A DNA stretch of 61,438 nt from Granulicella sp. S156 (GTDB lineage: Bacteria; Acidobacteriota; Terriglobia; Terriglobales; Acidobacteriaceae), in the NCBI RefSeq assembly GCF_009766105.1, contig NZ_LMUH01000022.1:576571-638008 (forward strand), written 5' to 3'. This document shows, in pieces, positions 34,068-43,209 of this stretch (its first letter is position 1; the number at the start of each line of letters is the position of its first letter). The notes under the pieces were generated by a model that had not been told where the DNA came from, searched no databases, and saw only the letters and a list, made by a program, of their open reading frames with translations. The position numbers and the translations under genes were made by a program.

Positions 34068-35270
34068 ATGAGTGGAAACAGTGAGATGGATCGTCGGTCG
34101 TTCTTGCAGACAATAGGCTCGGTGGGACTACTGGGAGCGCTCCCCGAAACGGCTTTCGCCGCGCACACCGGGAGCGGACATATCGTGCATGAGATCGCCG
34201 CACCGTTGCAGGTTGCAGGTGCGAATCCCGGCAATAAAATCCGCTTCGCTGTGTGCGGCATGAGCCACGATCACATCTACGGAATGATCGGCGCGGTTCA
34301 ACGTGGTGGCGGAGAAATGGTAGCAGCCTATGCCTCCGAGCCCGACAAGATAGCGGCGTTCCGCAAACGCTTCCCCGACGTCAAAGTCGCCTCCTCGGAA
34401 GAAGAGATCCTGAATGACTCTTCCATCCAGCTCGTAATGAGTTCGAAGATCGCCAGCGAGCGCGCCGCGCTTGGGGTAAAGGTGATGAAGCACGGCAAGG
34501 ACTACCTAAGCGATAAACCTGGCATTACAACGCTGGAACAGCTCGCCGAAGTCCGAAAGACCATCGCCGAGACCAAGCGTATCTACGGCATCATGTACAG
34601 CGAGTTACTGGAGGTAAAGGCAGCGGTCAAGGCCGGAGAGTTAGTGCAGTCGGGTGCGATCGGCCGCGTGATCCAAACCATCAACATCGCGCCGCACCAG
34701 ATCACCCAAAAAGCCGGCGACAACGGTGGTGGAGCAGCCCGGCCCGACTGGTTCTGGAACCCCGACCAGTATGGCGGCATCTTGTGCGATATCGGCTCAC
34801 ATCAGGTAGATCAGTTTCTCTACTACACAGGATCGACGAAGGCCGAAATTGTAGAGTCGCAGATCGCAAACGTCGCGCATCCGGAGCATCCACGCTTCCA
34901 GGACTTCGGCGACATGGTGCTGCGCGGCAACAAAGGCTTCGGCTATGTCCGGTTGGATTGGTTCACTCCTGACGGACTAGGGACATGGGGCGATGGAAGG
35001 CTCTTCATTCTCGGCACACAAGGGTACATCGAGGTGCGCAAGTACACCAATGTCGCCGTCAACCATCAGGGCAACAATCTCTTCATCGTGGATGCGAAAC
35101 AGTCACGCTACATCGATTGCAACAATATCGACCTGCCCTTCGGTCCCCAGTTCGTCTCGGACATCGTCAATCGCACGCACACCGCGCAGGACCAGGAACA
35201 GGCATTATTAGCCGCGGAGCTGGTCATCACCGCGCAGAAGAATGCCAGGTTCGTGCATATGGATGTCTAG
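34068..35270 (+). CDS. Gfo/Idh/MocA-family oxidoreductase with Tat-type leader and DKP in place of EKP
   Basis: A 400-residue NAD(P)-binding sugar oxidoreductase. The leader has the twin-arginine motif DRRSFLQTIGSVGLLGAL. The Rossmann segment is KIRFAVCGMSHDHIYGMIGA near residue 63. The family Glu-Lys-Pro motif reads SDKPGITT, so the glutamate is replaced by aspartate. The C-terminal domain includes PDWFWNPDQYGGILCDIGSH and HPRFQDFGDMVLRG. Substrate is unknown; the adjacent GH2 and alginate-lyase-family genes, also Tat-exported, suggest oligosaccharides in the periplasm. AAAGGGG lies 10 bp before the ATG. The gap of 165 bp to the next gene leaves operon membership open. Confidence 0.85.
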   Translation: MSGNSEMDRRSFLQTIGSVGLLGALPETAFAAHTGSGHIVHEIAAPLQVAGANPGNKIRFAVCGMSHDHIYGMIGAVQRGGGEMVAAYASEPDKIAAFRKRFPDVKVASSEEEILNDSSIQLVMSSKIASERAALGVKVMKHGKDYLSDKPGITTLEQLAEVRKTIAETKRIYGIMYSELLEVKAAVKAGELVQSGAIGRVIQTINIAPHQITQKAGDNGGGAARPDWFWNPDQYGGILCDIGSHQVDQFLYYTGSTKAEIVESQIANVAHPEHPRFQDFGDMVLRGNKGFGYVRLDWFTPDGLGTWGDGRLFILGTQGYIEVRKYTNVAVNHQGNNLFIVDAKQSRYIDCNNIDLPFGPQFVSDIVNRTHTAQDQEQALLAAELVITAQKNARFVHMDV

Positions 35271-35435
35271 CCAACACATACCAGGCGAGGAACGGGTCTG
35301 CGATGTTCAGTAGCGGTAACATACGCCATCTACGTCGTGACCCATTCAGCTTCTGTACAACCGCTTGACAAGAGCAACCTGGCATAGATATACCGCAGAA
35401 GACGGCTTTATCCGAGCCGAAGCGATTATCTACCC

Positions 35436-37952
35436 ATGCCTCTTACCTCTTCCCACTCCCGCCGGCAATTTCTAAAGTCCCTCGCCGCAACCGCAGCGAT
35501 CTCACAAGGGATCATCCCTTTGCGCGCATCGATCGTGCAGCCGTTCCTCGCCGCTGCGGGCGCATCCCCCCTCCCTCTGGACACCTCATGGGAGTACTAT
35601 CAGGGCCCGCTAGCCGGTCCATGGGAGGTCTGGCATGGAGATGAGATCGCCGTCTGGGAGAAGATCTCTCTCCCGCACTGCTTCAACCACTACGACGCCT
35701 GCGATCCCGATACACCGTACTATCGCGGCCACGGCTGGTATCGCACGCATATTCCGGCTACGAACCCCGTGAAGAACGGCCGCACGCTGCTGCACTTCGA
35801 AGGCGCCGGCCAGACCTCGCAGGTCTACATCGGCACGCAACTCATAGGAACGCACGTAGGCGGCTACGATGAGTTCGTCTACGACATCACCGACGCCCTC
35901 GCCTCGGTGACACCCGTCCCCGGAGCAGCAGCCGTAAAGGGCAAGAAGGATCCCGGCGTCGCACTATCCATCCTATGCGACAACTCGCCGGACCTCGAGC
36001 GTTCTCCGTCCGATCTGAGCGACTTCAGCCTCTATGGCGGCCTCTATCGCCGTGTGCATCTGGTCTATTCACCTGCGGTTTTATGCGAAACGCTCCACAT
36101 CACACCAACGGTCGTACTCGGTTCTCCTTCCAGCGTCAAAGTAAAAGCCCGCCTCCACAACCCAACCAAACTCGCCGGCAACGTCACACTCGCTATTCGT
36201 GTAAATGACGCTAACGGCAAAACCGTCCACCAGACGACGAAGACACTAGCCCTGTGGAACGATGAAGCCGAGATTGATTCTTTCGACATCCCCACCCCGA
36301 AGCTTTGGTCGCCCAGGACACCGCACCTCTACACTTGCAGTGTCACACTCACCAGCGAGCACGGCGAAAGCGAGATGAAGGAACGCTTCGGCCTCAAACA
36401 CACGGAATGGGTTGACCACGGCCCCTTCAAGCTGAACGGCGAACGTCTGTTGCTGCGCGGAACACAGCGCCATATGGATCATGCAGGCTTCGCCGCCGCG
36501 CAACCCGACGAACTGGTCCGCAAAGAGATGGAGCTGGTCAAGAAGATGGGCGCCAACTTCATCCGTCTTGGTCACTATCAACAGACGCGTCAGGTGCTCG
36601 ACCTCTGCGATGAACTCGGCATCCTCGTCTGGGAAGAGGCTTCGTGGTGCCGCTCCGGCATCGGCGACCGGCAGTGGCAGGACCAGGTCAAGCAATCCTT
36701 CACCAACACCATCAGGCAGCACTACAACCACCCCAGCATTCTCATCTGGGGGCTGGGCAATGAGGACGACTGGCCCAACGAGTTTCCCTCCATCGATAAG
36801 GATGCCATCCGCAAGTTCATGACGGAGATGAACGACCTCGCGCATCATCTCGATCCTTCTCGTGCCACCAGCTTCCGTCGCTGCGACTTCGCTCGCGACA
36901 TCCCCGACACCTACTCACCCAGCATCTGGGCAGGCTGGTATAGCGGACTCTACACCGAGTATCAGAAGTCCCTGGAGACCCAACGCGAGAAGAGCAAACA
37001 CCTCCTCCACATCGAGTGGGGCGCGGACTCCCATGCTCGCCGTCACTCCGAAGACCCTTACGCCAACCTTCCGAAGATAGACACCGGCAAGGGCACTGCT
37101 GAAGTCGGCATGGCCTACCTCAAAACCGGCGGCGATGCGCGCTTTTCCCGCGACGGCGACTGGTCTGAGACCTATGCCTGCGACCTCTTCGACTGGCACC
37201 TCAAAGTACAGGAGACACTCCCCTGGTTCGCGGGCTCCGCGCAGTGGATCTTCAAGGACTTCACCACGCCTCTGCGCGCGGAGAACCCCGTCCCACGCAT
37301 CAACCAGAAAGGCCTGCTCGAACGCGACCTGACGCTGAAGGAAGGCTACTTCGTCTTCCAGTCCTACTGGAGCGAGGAGCCGATGGCGCACATCTACGGC
37401 CACTCATGGCCGGTACGCTGGGGCTCCGAGAGCGAACAGCGCATGGTGAAGGTCTACTCCAACTGCCCGTCCGCCGAGCTCTTCGTAAACGGCAAATCCG
37501 CTGGCACCAAACAACGCGATAGCCAGAACTTCCCTGCCGCCGGCCTGCGCTGGATGGCTAACTTCGTGCCCGGCAAAAATCATCTGCGTGTAGTCGCAAA
37601 GAAAAACGGCGTCACCCTCACCGACGAGATCGAGTTCGAGTTCCAGACCACTAAGTGGGACAAGCCCGCCAAGTTGCAACTGCGCGAACTCACCCGCGAC
37701 GAAAGTAAGGCCACGGTCGAAGCCACCCTGCTCGACGCGAACGGCGTGCTCTGCCTCGACTCTCGCGCCACAGTACGCTTCTCACTCGCCGGCAGCGGCA
37801 AGCTGATCGACAACCTCGGCACCTCTACCGGCTCACGCGTCGTGCAGATGTACAACGGACGCGCCCAAATCAGCCTGCAACGCAATGACGGATCCAACAC
37901 AGTAGCCGTCATCACCGAGGGCATCGCCCCTGCCTTTGTTTCCATCGCATGA
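35436..37952 (+). CDS. GH2-family glycoside hydrolase (beta-galactosidase/beta-glucuronidase type), Tat-exported
   Basis: An 838-residue enzyme with a twin-arginine leader (SRRQFLKSLAATAAISQG). The sugar-binding jelly roll (HCFNHYDACDPDTPYYRGHG, LHFEGAGQTSQVYIG), the immunoglobulin-like domain and the TIM barrel are in the usual GH2 order. The acid/base glutamate is Glu443 in NHPSILIWGLGNE and the nucleophile is probably Glu527 in LLHIEWGADS. RGTQRHMDHAGFA is the usual GH2 barrel entry. A C-terminal beta-sandwich (NCPSAELFVNGKSAGTKQRD) matches the extra domain of many bacterial GH2 enzymes. The exact linkage specificity cannot be read; release of beta-galactose or beta-glucuronate from oligosaccharides is likely. 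Confidence 0.88.
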   Translation: MPLTSSHSRRQFLKSLAATAAISQGIIPLRASIVQPFLAAAGASPLPLDTSWEYYQGPLAGPWEVWHGDEIAVWEKISLPHCFNHYDACDPDTPYYRGHGWYRTHIPATNPVKNGRTLLHFEGAGQTSQVYIGTQLIGTHVGGYDEFVYDITDALASVTPVPGAAAVKGKKDPGVALSILCDNSPDLERSPSDLSDFSLYGGLYRRVHLVYSPAVLCETLHITPTVVLGSPSSVKVKARLHNPTKLAGNVTLAIRVNDANGKTVHQTTKTLALWNDEAEIDSFDIPTPKLWSPRTPHLYTCSVTLTSEHGESEMKERFGLKHTEWVDHGPFKLNGERLLLRGTQRHMDHAGFAAAQPDELVRKEMELVKKMGANFIRLGHYQQTRQVLDLCDELGILVWEEASWCRSGIGDRQWQDQVKQSFTNTIRQHYNHPSILIWGLGNEDDWPNEFPSIDKDAIRKFMTEMNDLAHHLDPSRATSFRRCDFARDIPDTYSPSIWAGWYSGLYTEYQKSLETQREKSKHLLHIEWGADSHARRHSEDPYANLPKIDTGKGTAEVGMAYLKTGGDARFSRDGDWSETYACDLFDWHLKVQETLPWFAGSAQWIFKDFTTPLRAENPVPRINQKGLLERDLTLKEGYFVFQSYWSEEPMAHIYGHSWPVRWGSESEQRMVKVYSNCPSAELFVNGKSAGTKQRDSQNFPAAGLRWMANFVPGKNHLRVVAKKNGVTLTDEIEFEFQTTKWDKPAKLQLRELTRDESKATVEATLLDANGVLCLDSRATVRFSLAGSGKLIDNLGTSTGSRVVQMYNGRAQISLQRNDGSNTVAVITEGIAPAFVSIA

Positions 37953-38055
37953 GTGAGCATCACCCAACTCGAAGCTCGCTATCTCGTAGCTCGTTGCTGA
38001 ATAAGAACCGCACTTGCAACTGTCTGGAGCGATTTCAAAGCCCTCAGGAGAAACT

Positions 38056-39264
38056 ATGATCGATCGTCGCCGTTTCACGCTCTCCGCCGCTGCACTCGCA
38101 ATCACACCGCATATGCGAGCCCTTGTGCCGGCAGCACCCGAGCCGCTGATCACGGCGAAGGAGATCGCGCGCATCGACCACGGCCGCATTCTGAAGGCAG
38201 CGAACGACTACCTTGCACAAAAGCCGATCACCCTCACCGCATCCCACTCGCAGCGCAGCACCGGCGGCCCGCACGACTACTTCTCCGAAGGCGACTACTG
38301 GTGGCCCGATCCGAAGAACCCCGGCGGTCCCTACATCCGCCGCGACGGCCTCTCCAACCCCGCTAACTTCAACGACCACCGCGAAGCTCTCATCCGGCTG
38401 AGTCTGCACGTCCCAGCGCTGACGGCCGCGTGGCTCGTCACGCGAGATACCCGTTATGCCAGACATGCCGCGCTGCATCTTCGCGCCTGGTTTCTCGATC
38501 CCGCCACGAAGATGAATCCCAACCTGCAGTATGCACAGGCTATCTTCGGAGTCAGCCCAGGCCGAGGCACTGGCATCATCGACACATTGCATCTCATCGA
38601 AGTCACGCGCGCCGCACGCCATCTGGAAAAGGCCAACGTCTTCACGCCCGCAGAGTTGCACGGCCTGCACGAGTGGTTCGCGCAGTATCTCGACTGGATG
38701 CGCACCTCCAAAAACGGCATTGAGGAGGAACTCGCGAAGAACAACCACGGTACCTGCTGGGTCGCACAGGCTGCGGCATTTGCCGTCTACACCGGCAATC
38801 AGGACGCAATCGCTCTCTGCCGCAAGCGCTTCAAAGAAAATCTAATGCCGGACCAACTCGCCCCCAACGGCAGCTTTCCGCTGGAACTGGCACGCACAAA
38901 ACCCTATAGCTATTCGCTCTTCGACCTCGATGTAACAGCCATCCTCTGCCAACTCGTCTCCACAAACGACGGCTCGGCGGACGACCTCTGGCAGTTCACC
39001 TTACCCAATGGCAATCGTTACAAGAAGGCCGTCGATTTCATGTTCCCGTTCATTCAGGACAAGAGCCAGTGGCCCTATCCGCACGATGTCGAATACTTCG
39101 ACGACCTGCCCAACCGTCAGCCTAGTCTGCTCTTCTCTGGCTTGGCTTACAACGAACCGAGGTTCATCGCCCTCTGGCGCACGCTTCCTCCCGACCCGAA
39201 GACCGCGGAGATCATCCGCAACTTCCCCGTTCGGCAACCACTGCTCTGGGTCACGCCGGTCTAA
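38056..39264 (+). CDS. Alginate-lyase-family protein, Tat-exported
   Basis: A 402-residue protein with a Tat-like leader (MIDRRRFTLSAAALAITP). The body matches the (alpha/alpha)n toroid alginate-lyase family: GGPHDYFSEGDYWWPDPKNP, YAQAIFGVSPGRGTGIIDT, KNNHGTCWVAQAAAFAVYTG (with the conserved NNH) and LARTKPYSYSLFDLDVTAIL. Members cleave uronate polymers by beta-elimination. Position 104 bp after the GH2 gene suggests joint action on a uronic-acid-containing polysaccharide, though the polymer is not known. ATG 38056 is preferred over the upstream in-frame codon at 38014 because AGGAG lies directly before it. The 3' end is 25 bp from a convergent gene. Confidence 0.85.
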   Translation: MIDRRRFTLSAAALAITPHMRALVPAAPEPLITAKEIARIDHGRILKAANDYLAQKPITLTASHSQRSTGGPHDYFSEGDYWWPDPKNPGGPYIRRDGLSNPANFNDHREALIRLSLHVPALTAAWLVTRDTRYARHAALHLRAWFLDPATKMNPNLQYAQAIFGVSPGRGTGIIDTLHLIEVTRAARHLEKANVFTPAELHGLHEWFAQYLDWMRTSKNGIEEELAKNNHGTCWVAQAAAFAVYTGNQDAIALCRKRFKENLMPDQLAPNGSFPLELARTKPYSYSLFDLDVTAILCQLVSTNDGSADDLWQFTLPNGNRYKKAVDFMFPFIQDKSQWPYPHDVEYFDDLPNRQPSLLFSGLAYNEPRFIALWRTLPPDPKTAEIIRNFPVRQPLLWVTPV

Positions 39265-39289
39265 TCGTCGCAACAAGAATCGAATATGG

Positions 39290-41641
39290 TCACCGAAGAC
39301 GCGCGTATTCCTGATGAGCCTGTTGCAGCACCGGAACGTCTGGATCGGCATCCTTCCATGCAGCGAAAAATGCTTCGTACTCAGACCGGGCCTCCGGCAC
39401 ATGGCCTTCCATGACATACGCCCTGGCGAGCCCAAGATGCGTCAGCACGTATTGAGGATTTGTACCATCGACGCCTGGATTGGCGAGGACCTTCTTATAC
39501 TCCGCGATCGCCATATCGGGTTGTCGGGCTTGCACATACGTTTCGGCCCGTTGTATCGGGACGGAATAGTCGATCAGTTCATAGGGTTTGGCAGTTTCAA
39601 GCGCCGCAACGGCCTCGAGAGGCTTTCCATGCTGCATGGCCAACACCGCGCGCGCTTGAGGAAGATAGATATACGTCATCAGCGTCGCGGAACCGGACTT
39701 TCCACCATTCGCCGCCAGAAATCGTTGCGCAGTGGTGGCATCACCTAACTGTGCGCTGATCAGCATAAGATCCCTGCTGTCCGGCGCGAACTGAGTCATG
39801 CGGCCCATCGTAGCGCGCGCCATTGAGATCAATCCCAGGCTGGCCTCTGCCTGGGCCCTGTCGAGCAGAATGCCGTCCGCAGCTTCAAACAGGCTCTCGC
39901 GTTCTGCGATGGCATAGGCCTGCTCGAAGAGTTTGACTGCATTCTTATACTGCCCGATGGAGGCAGCAGCTACTGCCTGGTCGTCCAGAAGATGCCAGTC
40001 ATCCGGGTGCTTCGCCAGCCAGGCCGTTATCTCAAGAAGCGCCTTCTGATCGTGCTCGATGAAGGCTATTTGAAATAACGTCCAGTTCAGGGCGGAAGCG
40101 TTAATGCTTCTGCCCGTCGCCAGACGGCCTATCCTCTTGGCATCTTCGAAGCGACTCGCGCGCATGTAGGCCCGGGCAAGAACGGTATAGTTGATCCCCC
40201 GCCCCGGTCCCAGTTTCAAAGCCTGCTCCCCAGCCTCGATGGAAGCTGGATATTGGCCAAGCTGAGTTTCATTGTTCGCCAGGTCGAGCCACGGCACCCA
40301 GTCTTGCGGATACGTTGCCGCCCATACCTGATACGTCTTATTCCCACGCAGAATGTCTCCCAGTCCGCTTTCGTAGTAGTGCGCCTGGATCGTCAGCTTC
40401 TCCCTGGCATCTACATGTTCGCTGTACTCGAAGGCCTTCTGGAAGAAGGGGGCTGCCCGATTGTATTCAGAGAGGTTGTAGTAATCGTTGGCGATCTCAC
40501 CGTAGGCCATGGCAAATTGTGGATCGAGTTCGACAGCCCGTTGAAAGAACGGCAGGCTTTCGGTCTCGTCCTTCGACTGGGCCACGAGATTCATTCCCAG
40601 CGAGTAGAACTTCAGTGCCTCCAGCGAGGGGGTAGTCGCCTGCACGATCGGAACCCGGAAGCTCTCCACCGATTTTTCGGACTCGCCCAGTCCTGTGCGG
40701 ACACGCTCAGCCACTGAATCCAATGCGCTGAGGATCTTCGCCTTCGTCTTCGCCACTGCCTTGGCTCCAGTGAGCCGCTCCCCGGTGCTACAGTCGGTCG
40801 CCTCCAAAGTGAGCAGGTATTCACTACCCACGCTGGAGATGCTTCCCACCAGCAATACCTGACGGTTGGTTCGTTCGCAGACCTCTCGCGCAATATCGGC
40901 AGTGAGTGTGACGTCCCCCTGGCGTCCCATCATCCGGAGCGTGCGCACAGTCTCACGTCCGCTCAGAACATCCATGTAGGGAGACTGCGCCATGTCGATC
41001 TCTAACGCACGCTTTAGGGTGCGATCGAAGGCAGCGTCCCCCGTGGCATTGAGGAAATCAGCAACGACCACCGATGCGGGCTTTGATAACGAATGAACTC
41101 GCCTCCGCACCACAATCCACGCAATGACCACAGCACCAATAGCCAATGCGGCGGCCATTGTTATCCAGAAGCGCCGCCTGGAGGAGAGACGCTTCTGCCT
41201 GGCGCCAGCATCCAAAACCGGCGAAGCCGCCGACTCCTCGATGAGGAGATGTGTGCGCTCGATCAGGCGCTGCACAATAGCCTCGTGGGATTTCTCCGGC
41301 AGGGATTGTGCGCTCTCCGGTACGATCTCCTGAACAGCCTCTGTAAATTGATATCCCCGCCCCGAAACGGTGACGATATAGCCTGCCCGGTCCCCCAGGG
41401 CCTTTCGCAGCGCAAAGATGTGCTGAGCCAGATTGCTCTCTTCGACGAAGGACTCCGGCCACACCGTGTTCAGCAACATCTCCTTGCTGACCACCTCCCC
41501 TGCATGGACAAGGAGGCAGACAAGGACCTCGAACGCCTTCGACCCCAGAGGGATGCGTTTCCCCCGCCGTTCGAACACACGCGATTCCACATTCAACTCG
41601 AACTCGCCGAATTGGTAAACACGTTTTGCTGTCAACGACAT
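39290..41641 (-). CDS. CadC/ToxR-type transmembrane transcriptional regulator with TPR repeats
   Basis: A 783-residue one-component regulator. Residues about 1-100 form an OmpR-type winged helix (FGEFELNVESRVFERRGKRI, LGSKAFEVLVCLLVHAGEVV, SNLAQHIFALRKALGD, GYIVTVSGRGYQFT). A single transmembrane helix lies at about 160-182 (FWITMAAALAIGAVVIAWIVV). The periplasmic part has a TolB-like segment (VVVADFLNATGDAAFDRTL) and at least eight TPR-like helices (LPFFQRAVELDPQFAMAYGE, IEAGEQALKLGPGRGINY, AVKLFEQAYAIAERESLF). This architecture is common in Acidobacteriota; ligands are unknown. The ATG at 41641 starts close to the domain; a TTG at 41656 is a longer alternative. Divergent from the small operon starting at 41757. 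Confidence 0.88.
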   Translation of the reverse strand: MSLTAKRVYQFGEFELNVESRVFERRGKRIPLGSKAFEVLVCLLVHAGEVVSKEMLLNTVWPESFVEESNLAQHIFALRKALGDRAGYIVTVSGRGYQFTEAVQEIVPESAQSLPEKSHEAIVQRLIERTHLLIEESAASPVLDAGARQKRLSSRRRFWITMAAALAIGAVVIAWIVVRRRVHSLSKPASVVVADFLNATGDAAFDRTLKRALEIDMAQSPYMDVLSGRETVRTLRMMGRQGDVTLTADIAREVCERTNRQVLLVGSISSVGSEYLLTLEATDCSTGERLTGAKAVAKTKAKILSALDSVAERVRTGLGESEKSVESFRVPIVQATTPSLEALKFYSLGMNLVAQSKDETESLPFFQRAVELDPQFAMAYGEIANDYYNLSEYNRAAPFFQKAFEYSEHVDAREKLTIQAHYYESGLGDILRGNKTYQVWAATYPQDWVPWLDLANNETQLGQYPASIEAGEQALKLGPGRGINYTVLARAYMRASRFEDAKRIGRLATGRSINASALNWTLFQIAFIEHDQKALLEITAWLAKHPDDWHLLDDQAVAAASIGQYKNAVKLFEQAYAIAERESLFEAADGILLDRAQAEASLGLISMARATMGRMTQFAPDSRDLMLISAQLGDATTAQRFLAANGGKSGSATLMTYIYLPQARAVLAMQHGKPLEAVAALETAKPYELIDYSVPIQRAETYVQARQPDMAIAEYKKVLANPGVDGTNPQYVLTHLGLARAYVMEGHVPEARSEYEAFFAAWKDADPDVPVLQQAHQEYARLR

Positions 41642-41711
41642 AGAAGGAACCCACAAACAATTAAGAACGATTAATCCGATTTAAAAGACTCTATAGAAGG
41701 ACTCGGGGTGT

Positions 41712-41757
41712 AGTGGAACTCGACGTTGCCAGTCGACCTCACGACAGGAGTTCCACT
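41712..41757 (+). promoter_or_regulatory. Leader hairpin that sequesters the Shine-Dalgarno of the next gene
   Basis: A perfect 10-bp stem (agtggaactc at 41712-41721 with gagttccact at 41748-41757) takes in three bases of the Shine-Dalgarno aggag (41746-41750) and the first base of the TTG start codon. The 26-nt loop can form a small inner helix. If transcribed this would hold translation off until it is melted or bound, as in RNA thermometers and repressor-controlled leaders. Confidence 0.55.
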
Positions 41758-42095
41758 TGAAGCTGTTTCCCCACACTGTATCAGCCAGAGATGTCTCCAG
41801 ACAGAATCGCAAGAGCCCTGTGCGGACCTATCGCTACGTCGAGACGACCGCTAAGCAGAAGATGGTCTCCGTTCTCAAACATCCCGTGGCCAGCTTCACG
41901 GGCCGCTGCAAGCAATGCCACCGCGTGGTCCTCAAGTTCACACCTGAAGCTGCTGCAGCCATGGCCGGAACGACGCCCCACGAGATCTATCGATTGATGG
42001 AGATAGCCGGCCTTCATTTCACGGAATTGAGCTCGGGCAAGGTATTCATCTGCTCCGAATCGTTGAAAAACGCTCTACCCAAGGAGTTGCCATGA
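41757..42095 (+). CDS. Small protein with a CxxC pair, unknown function
   Basis: A 112-residue protein starting at TTG 41757, six bases after AGGAG. The first 45 residues are basic. Then come a CxxC pair in GRCKQCHRVVLKFTPEAAAA and a segment HEIYRLMEIAGLHFTELSSG followed by KVFICSESL, which resembles the helix-turn-wing of small MerR/excisionase-like folds. No catalytic motif is visible. An in-frame ATG at residue 36 would give a shorter form, but has no ribosome binding site as good as this one. It overlaps the following gene by 4 bp (ATGA), so both are translationally coupled and both depend on the leader hairpin. Confidence 0.6.
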   Translation: MKLFPHTVSARDVSRQNRKSPVRTYRYVETTAKQKMVSVLKHPVASFTGRCKQCHRVVLKFTPEAAAAMAGTTPHEIYRLMEIAGLHFTELSSGKVFICSESLKNALPKELP

Positions 42096-42544
42096 AGCCC
42101 ATGCCATTTATAGGAACCACCCTGATCGGCGTTGCGATGATGCAGATGCCCAGCACTCCACCCATGAAACTGGGCCTGTGGGAGGAGACTGTCACCGCTA
42201 CAACCCACATTCCCGGAACGGTCATACCTGGCGGAGAGGTTCAGACCATGAAGATGCGCCTGTGTGTGACCCCTGTAAACCCATTCACGCAGGTGCACAA
42301 GAACTGCAAACTAACGAATCTGGTTTGGACCCCTCAGCGCTACTCACTAGATCTGAATTGCGGAACCACATCCGGACACATGCAGATCGACTTCGACACC
42401 CCAGAGACAGGACATGGCACCATGCACATGGATTTCGGCACAGGAGGAGCGGTCAAAGGAACGAGTGACAGCAAGGTAGACGTCCACTTTGTCAGCTCCA
42501 GTTGCGGTACGGTCACACCGAGCAACCCCGAGATCCTTAAATAA
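42092..42544 (+). CDS. DUF3617-like secreted protein, paralogue 1
   Basis: A 150-residue protein with a short hydrophobic N-terminus (FIGTTLIGVAMMQ) that may be an uncleaved or weak export signal. The segment PPMKLGLWEETVTATT with the following LCVTP, KNCKL and LDLNCGT cysteines is the pattern of DUF3617 proteins, beta-rich secreted proteins of unknown role in proteobacteria and Acidobacteriota. AAGGAG precedes the ATG, which overlaps the previous stop codon. The next gene is a paralogue whose first 25 codons are nearly identical in DNA. Confidence 0.65.
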   Translation: MKPMPFIGTTLIGVAMMQMPSTPPMKLGLWEETVTATTHIPGTVIPGGEVQTMKMRLCVTPVNPFTQVHKNCKLTNLVWTPQRYSLDLNCGTTSGHMQIDFDTPETGHGTMHMDFGTGGAVKGTSDSKVDVHFVSSSCGTVTPSNPEILK

Positions 42545-42571
42545 GTACGCCTACTCTGAAGGAGATCTATC

Positions 42572-43042
42572 GTGAAAACTACCCTGCTCTTAGGAGCCGT
42601 CCTGATCGGCGCTGCGATGATGCAGATGCCCAGCACCCCACCCGTGAAGATGGGTCTGTGGGAGTCGACCATCAATACGACCGTGAAACTGCCCCCCGGA
42701 GCACCTAGCTTCCTGGGTGGTGGACCGCGCACGACAGTCATGCGTGTTTGTTTTACACCCGATAGCTGGGCCAAGGGTGTCGGTCCGCAGCAGGATCAGA
42801 AAAGCTGCGTGCGCTCCAACGAGGTTTACAGTTCTACCGGCTTTAGCTTCGACATGAGTTGCAGCAAGGGCAAGAGGACATCGCATTACGAAACAACCTT
42901 CGACAGCCCGGCCGCACTCCATGGCACTGTTCACACGGACTCGGGTCCCCAGGGGGTCACCATCGACTCCGCGACGACCTCCCACTTCATTAGCTCGGAC
43001 TGTGGCACAGTCACTCCCGACAAGCCTGTCACAGTCCACTAA
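42572..43042 (+). CDS. DUF3617-like secreted protein, paralogue 2
   Basis: A 156-residue paralogue of the preceding protein, starting at GTG 42572 with AAGGAG upstream. It has a signal-like N-terminus (TTLLLGAVLIGAAMMQ), then PPVKMGLWESTINTTVKL, RVCFTP, SCVRSN and FDMSCSKG, with cysteines at matching positions, and ends in SSDCGTVTPDKPV where the first copy has SSSCGTVTPSNPE. The pair arose by tandem duplication. The 27-bp spacing suggests one transcript. Function is unknown. Confidence 0.65.
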   Translation: MKTTLLLGAVLIGAAMMQMPSTPPVKMGLWESTINTTVKLPPGAPSFLGGGPRTTVMRVCFTPDSWAKGVGPQQDQKSCVRSNEVYSSTGFSFDMSCSKGKRTSHYETTFDSPAALHGTVHTDSGPQGVTIDSATTSHFISSDCGTVTPDKPVTVH

Positions 43043-43074
43043 GGAATCTCTGAATAAGTGCCTTGCTTTGAAGG

Positions 43075-43130
43075 GGCGGGACTTCAGTCCCGCCGGAAAG
43101 CTCCCCGAATCAGTGCGGCTTTAGCCGCTG
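43075..43130. repeat. Two adjacent GC-rich palindromes after the DUF3617 genes
   Basis: The first is ggcgggac/gtcccgcc around ttca (43075-43094); the second is gcggc/gccgc around ttta (43115-43128). Pairs like this look like REP-type intergenic units rather than a classical terminator since no U-run follows. The gap 43043-43209 between convergent genes holds nothing else that I recognise. Confidence 0.45.
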
Positions 43131-43209
43131 AGGGAATGATGCTAAGCGCACCACAAACGTTGGCATCACGCTCTGCATCAGGAGGAAATGCCCGCACACT
43201 TGCCTCTCA

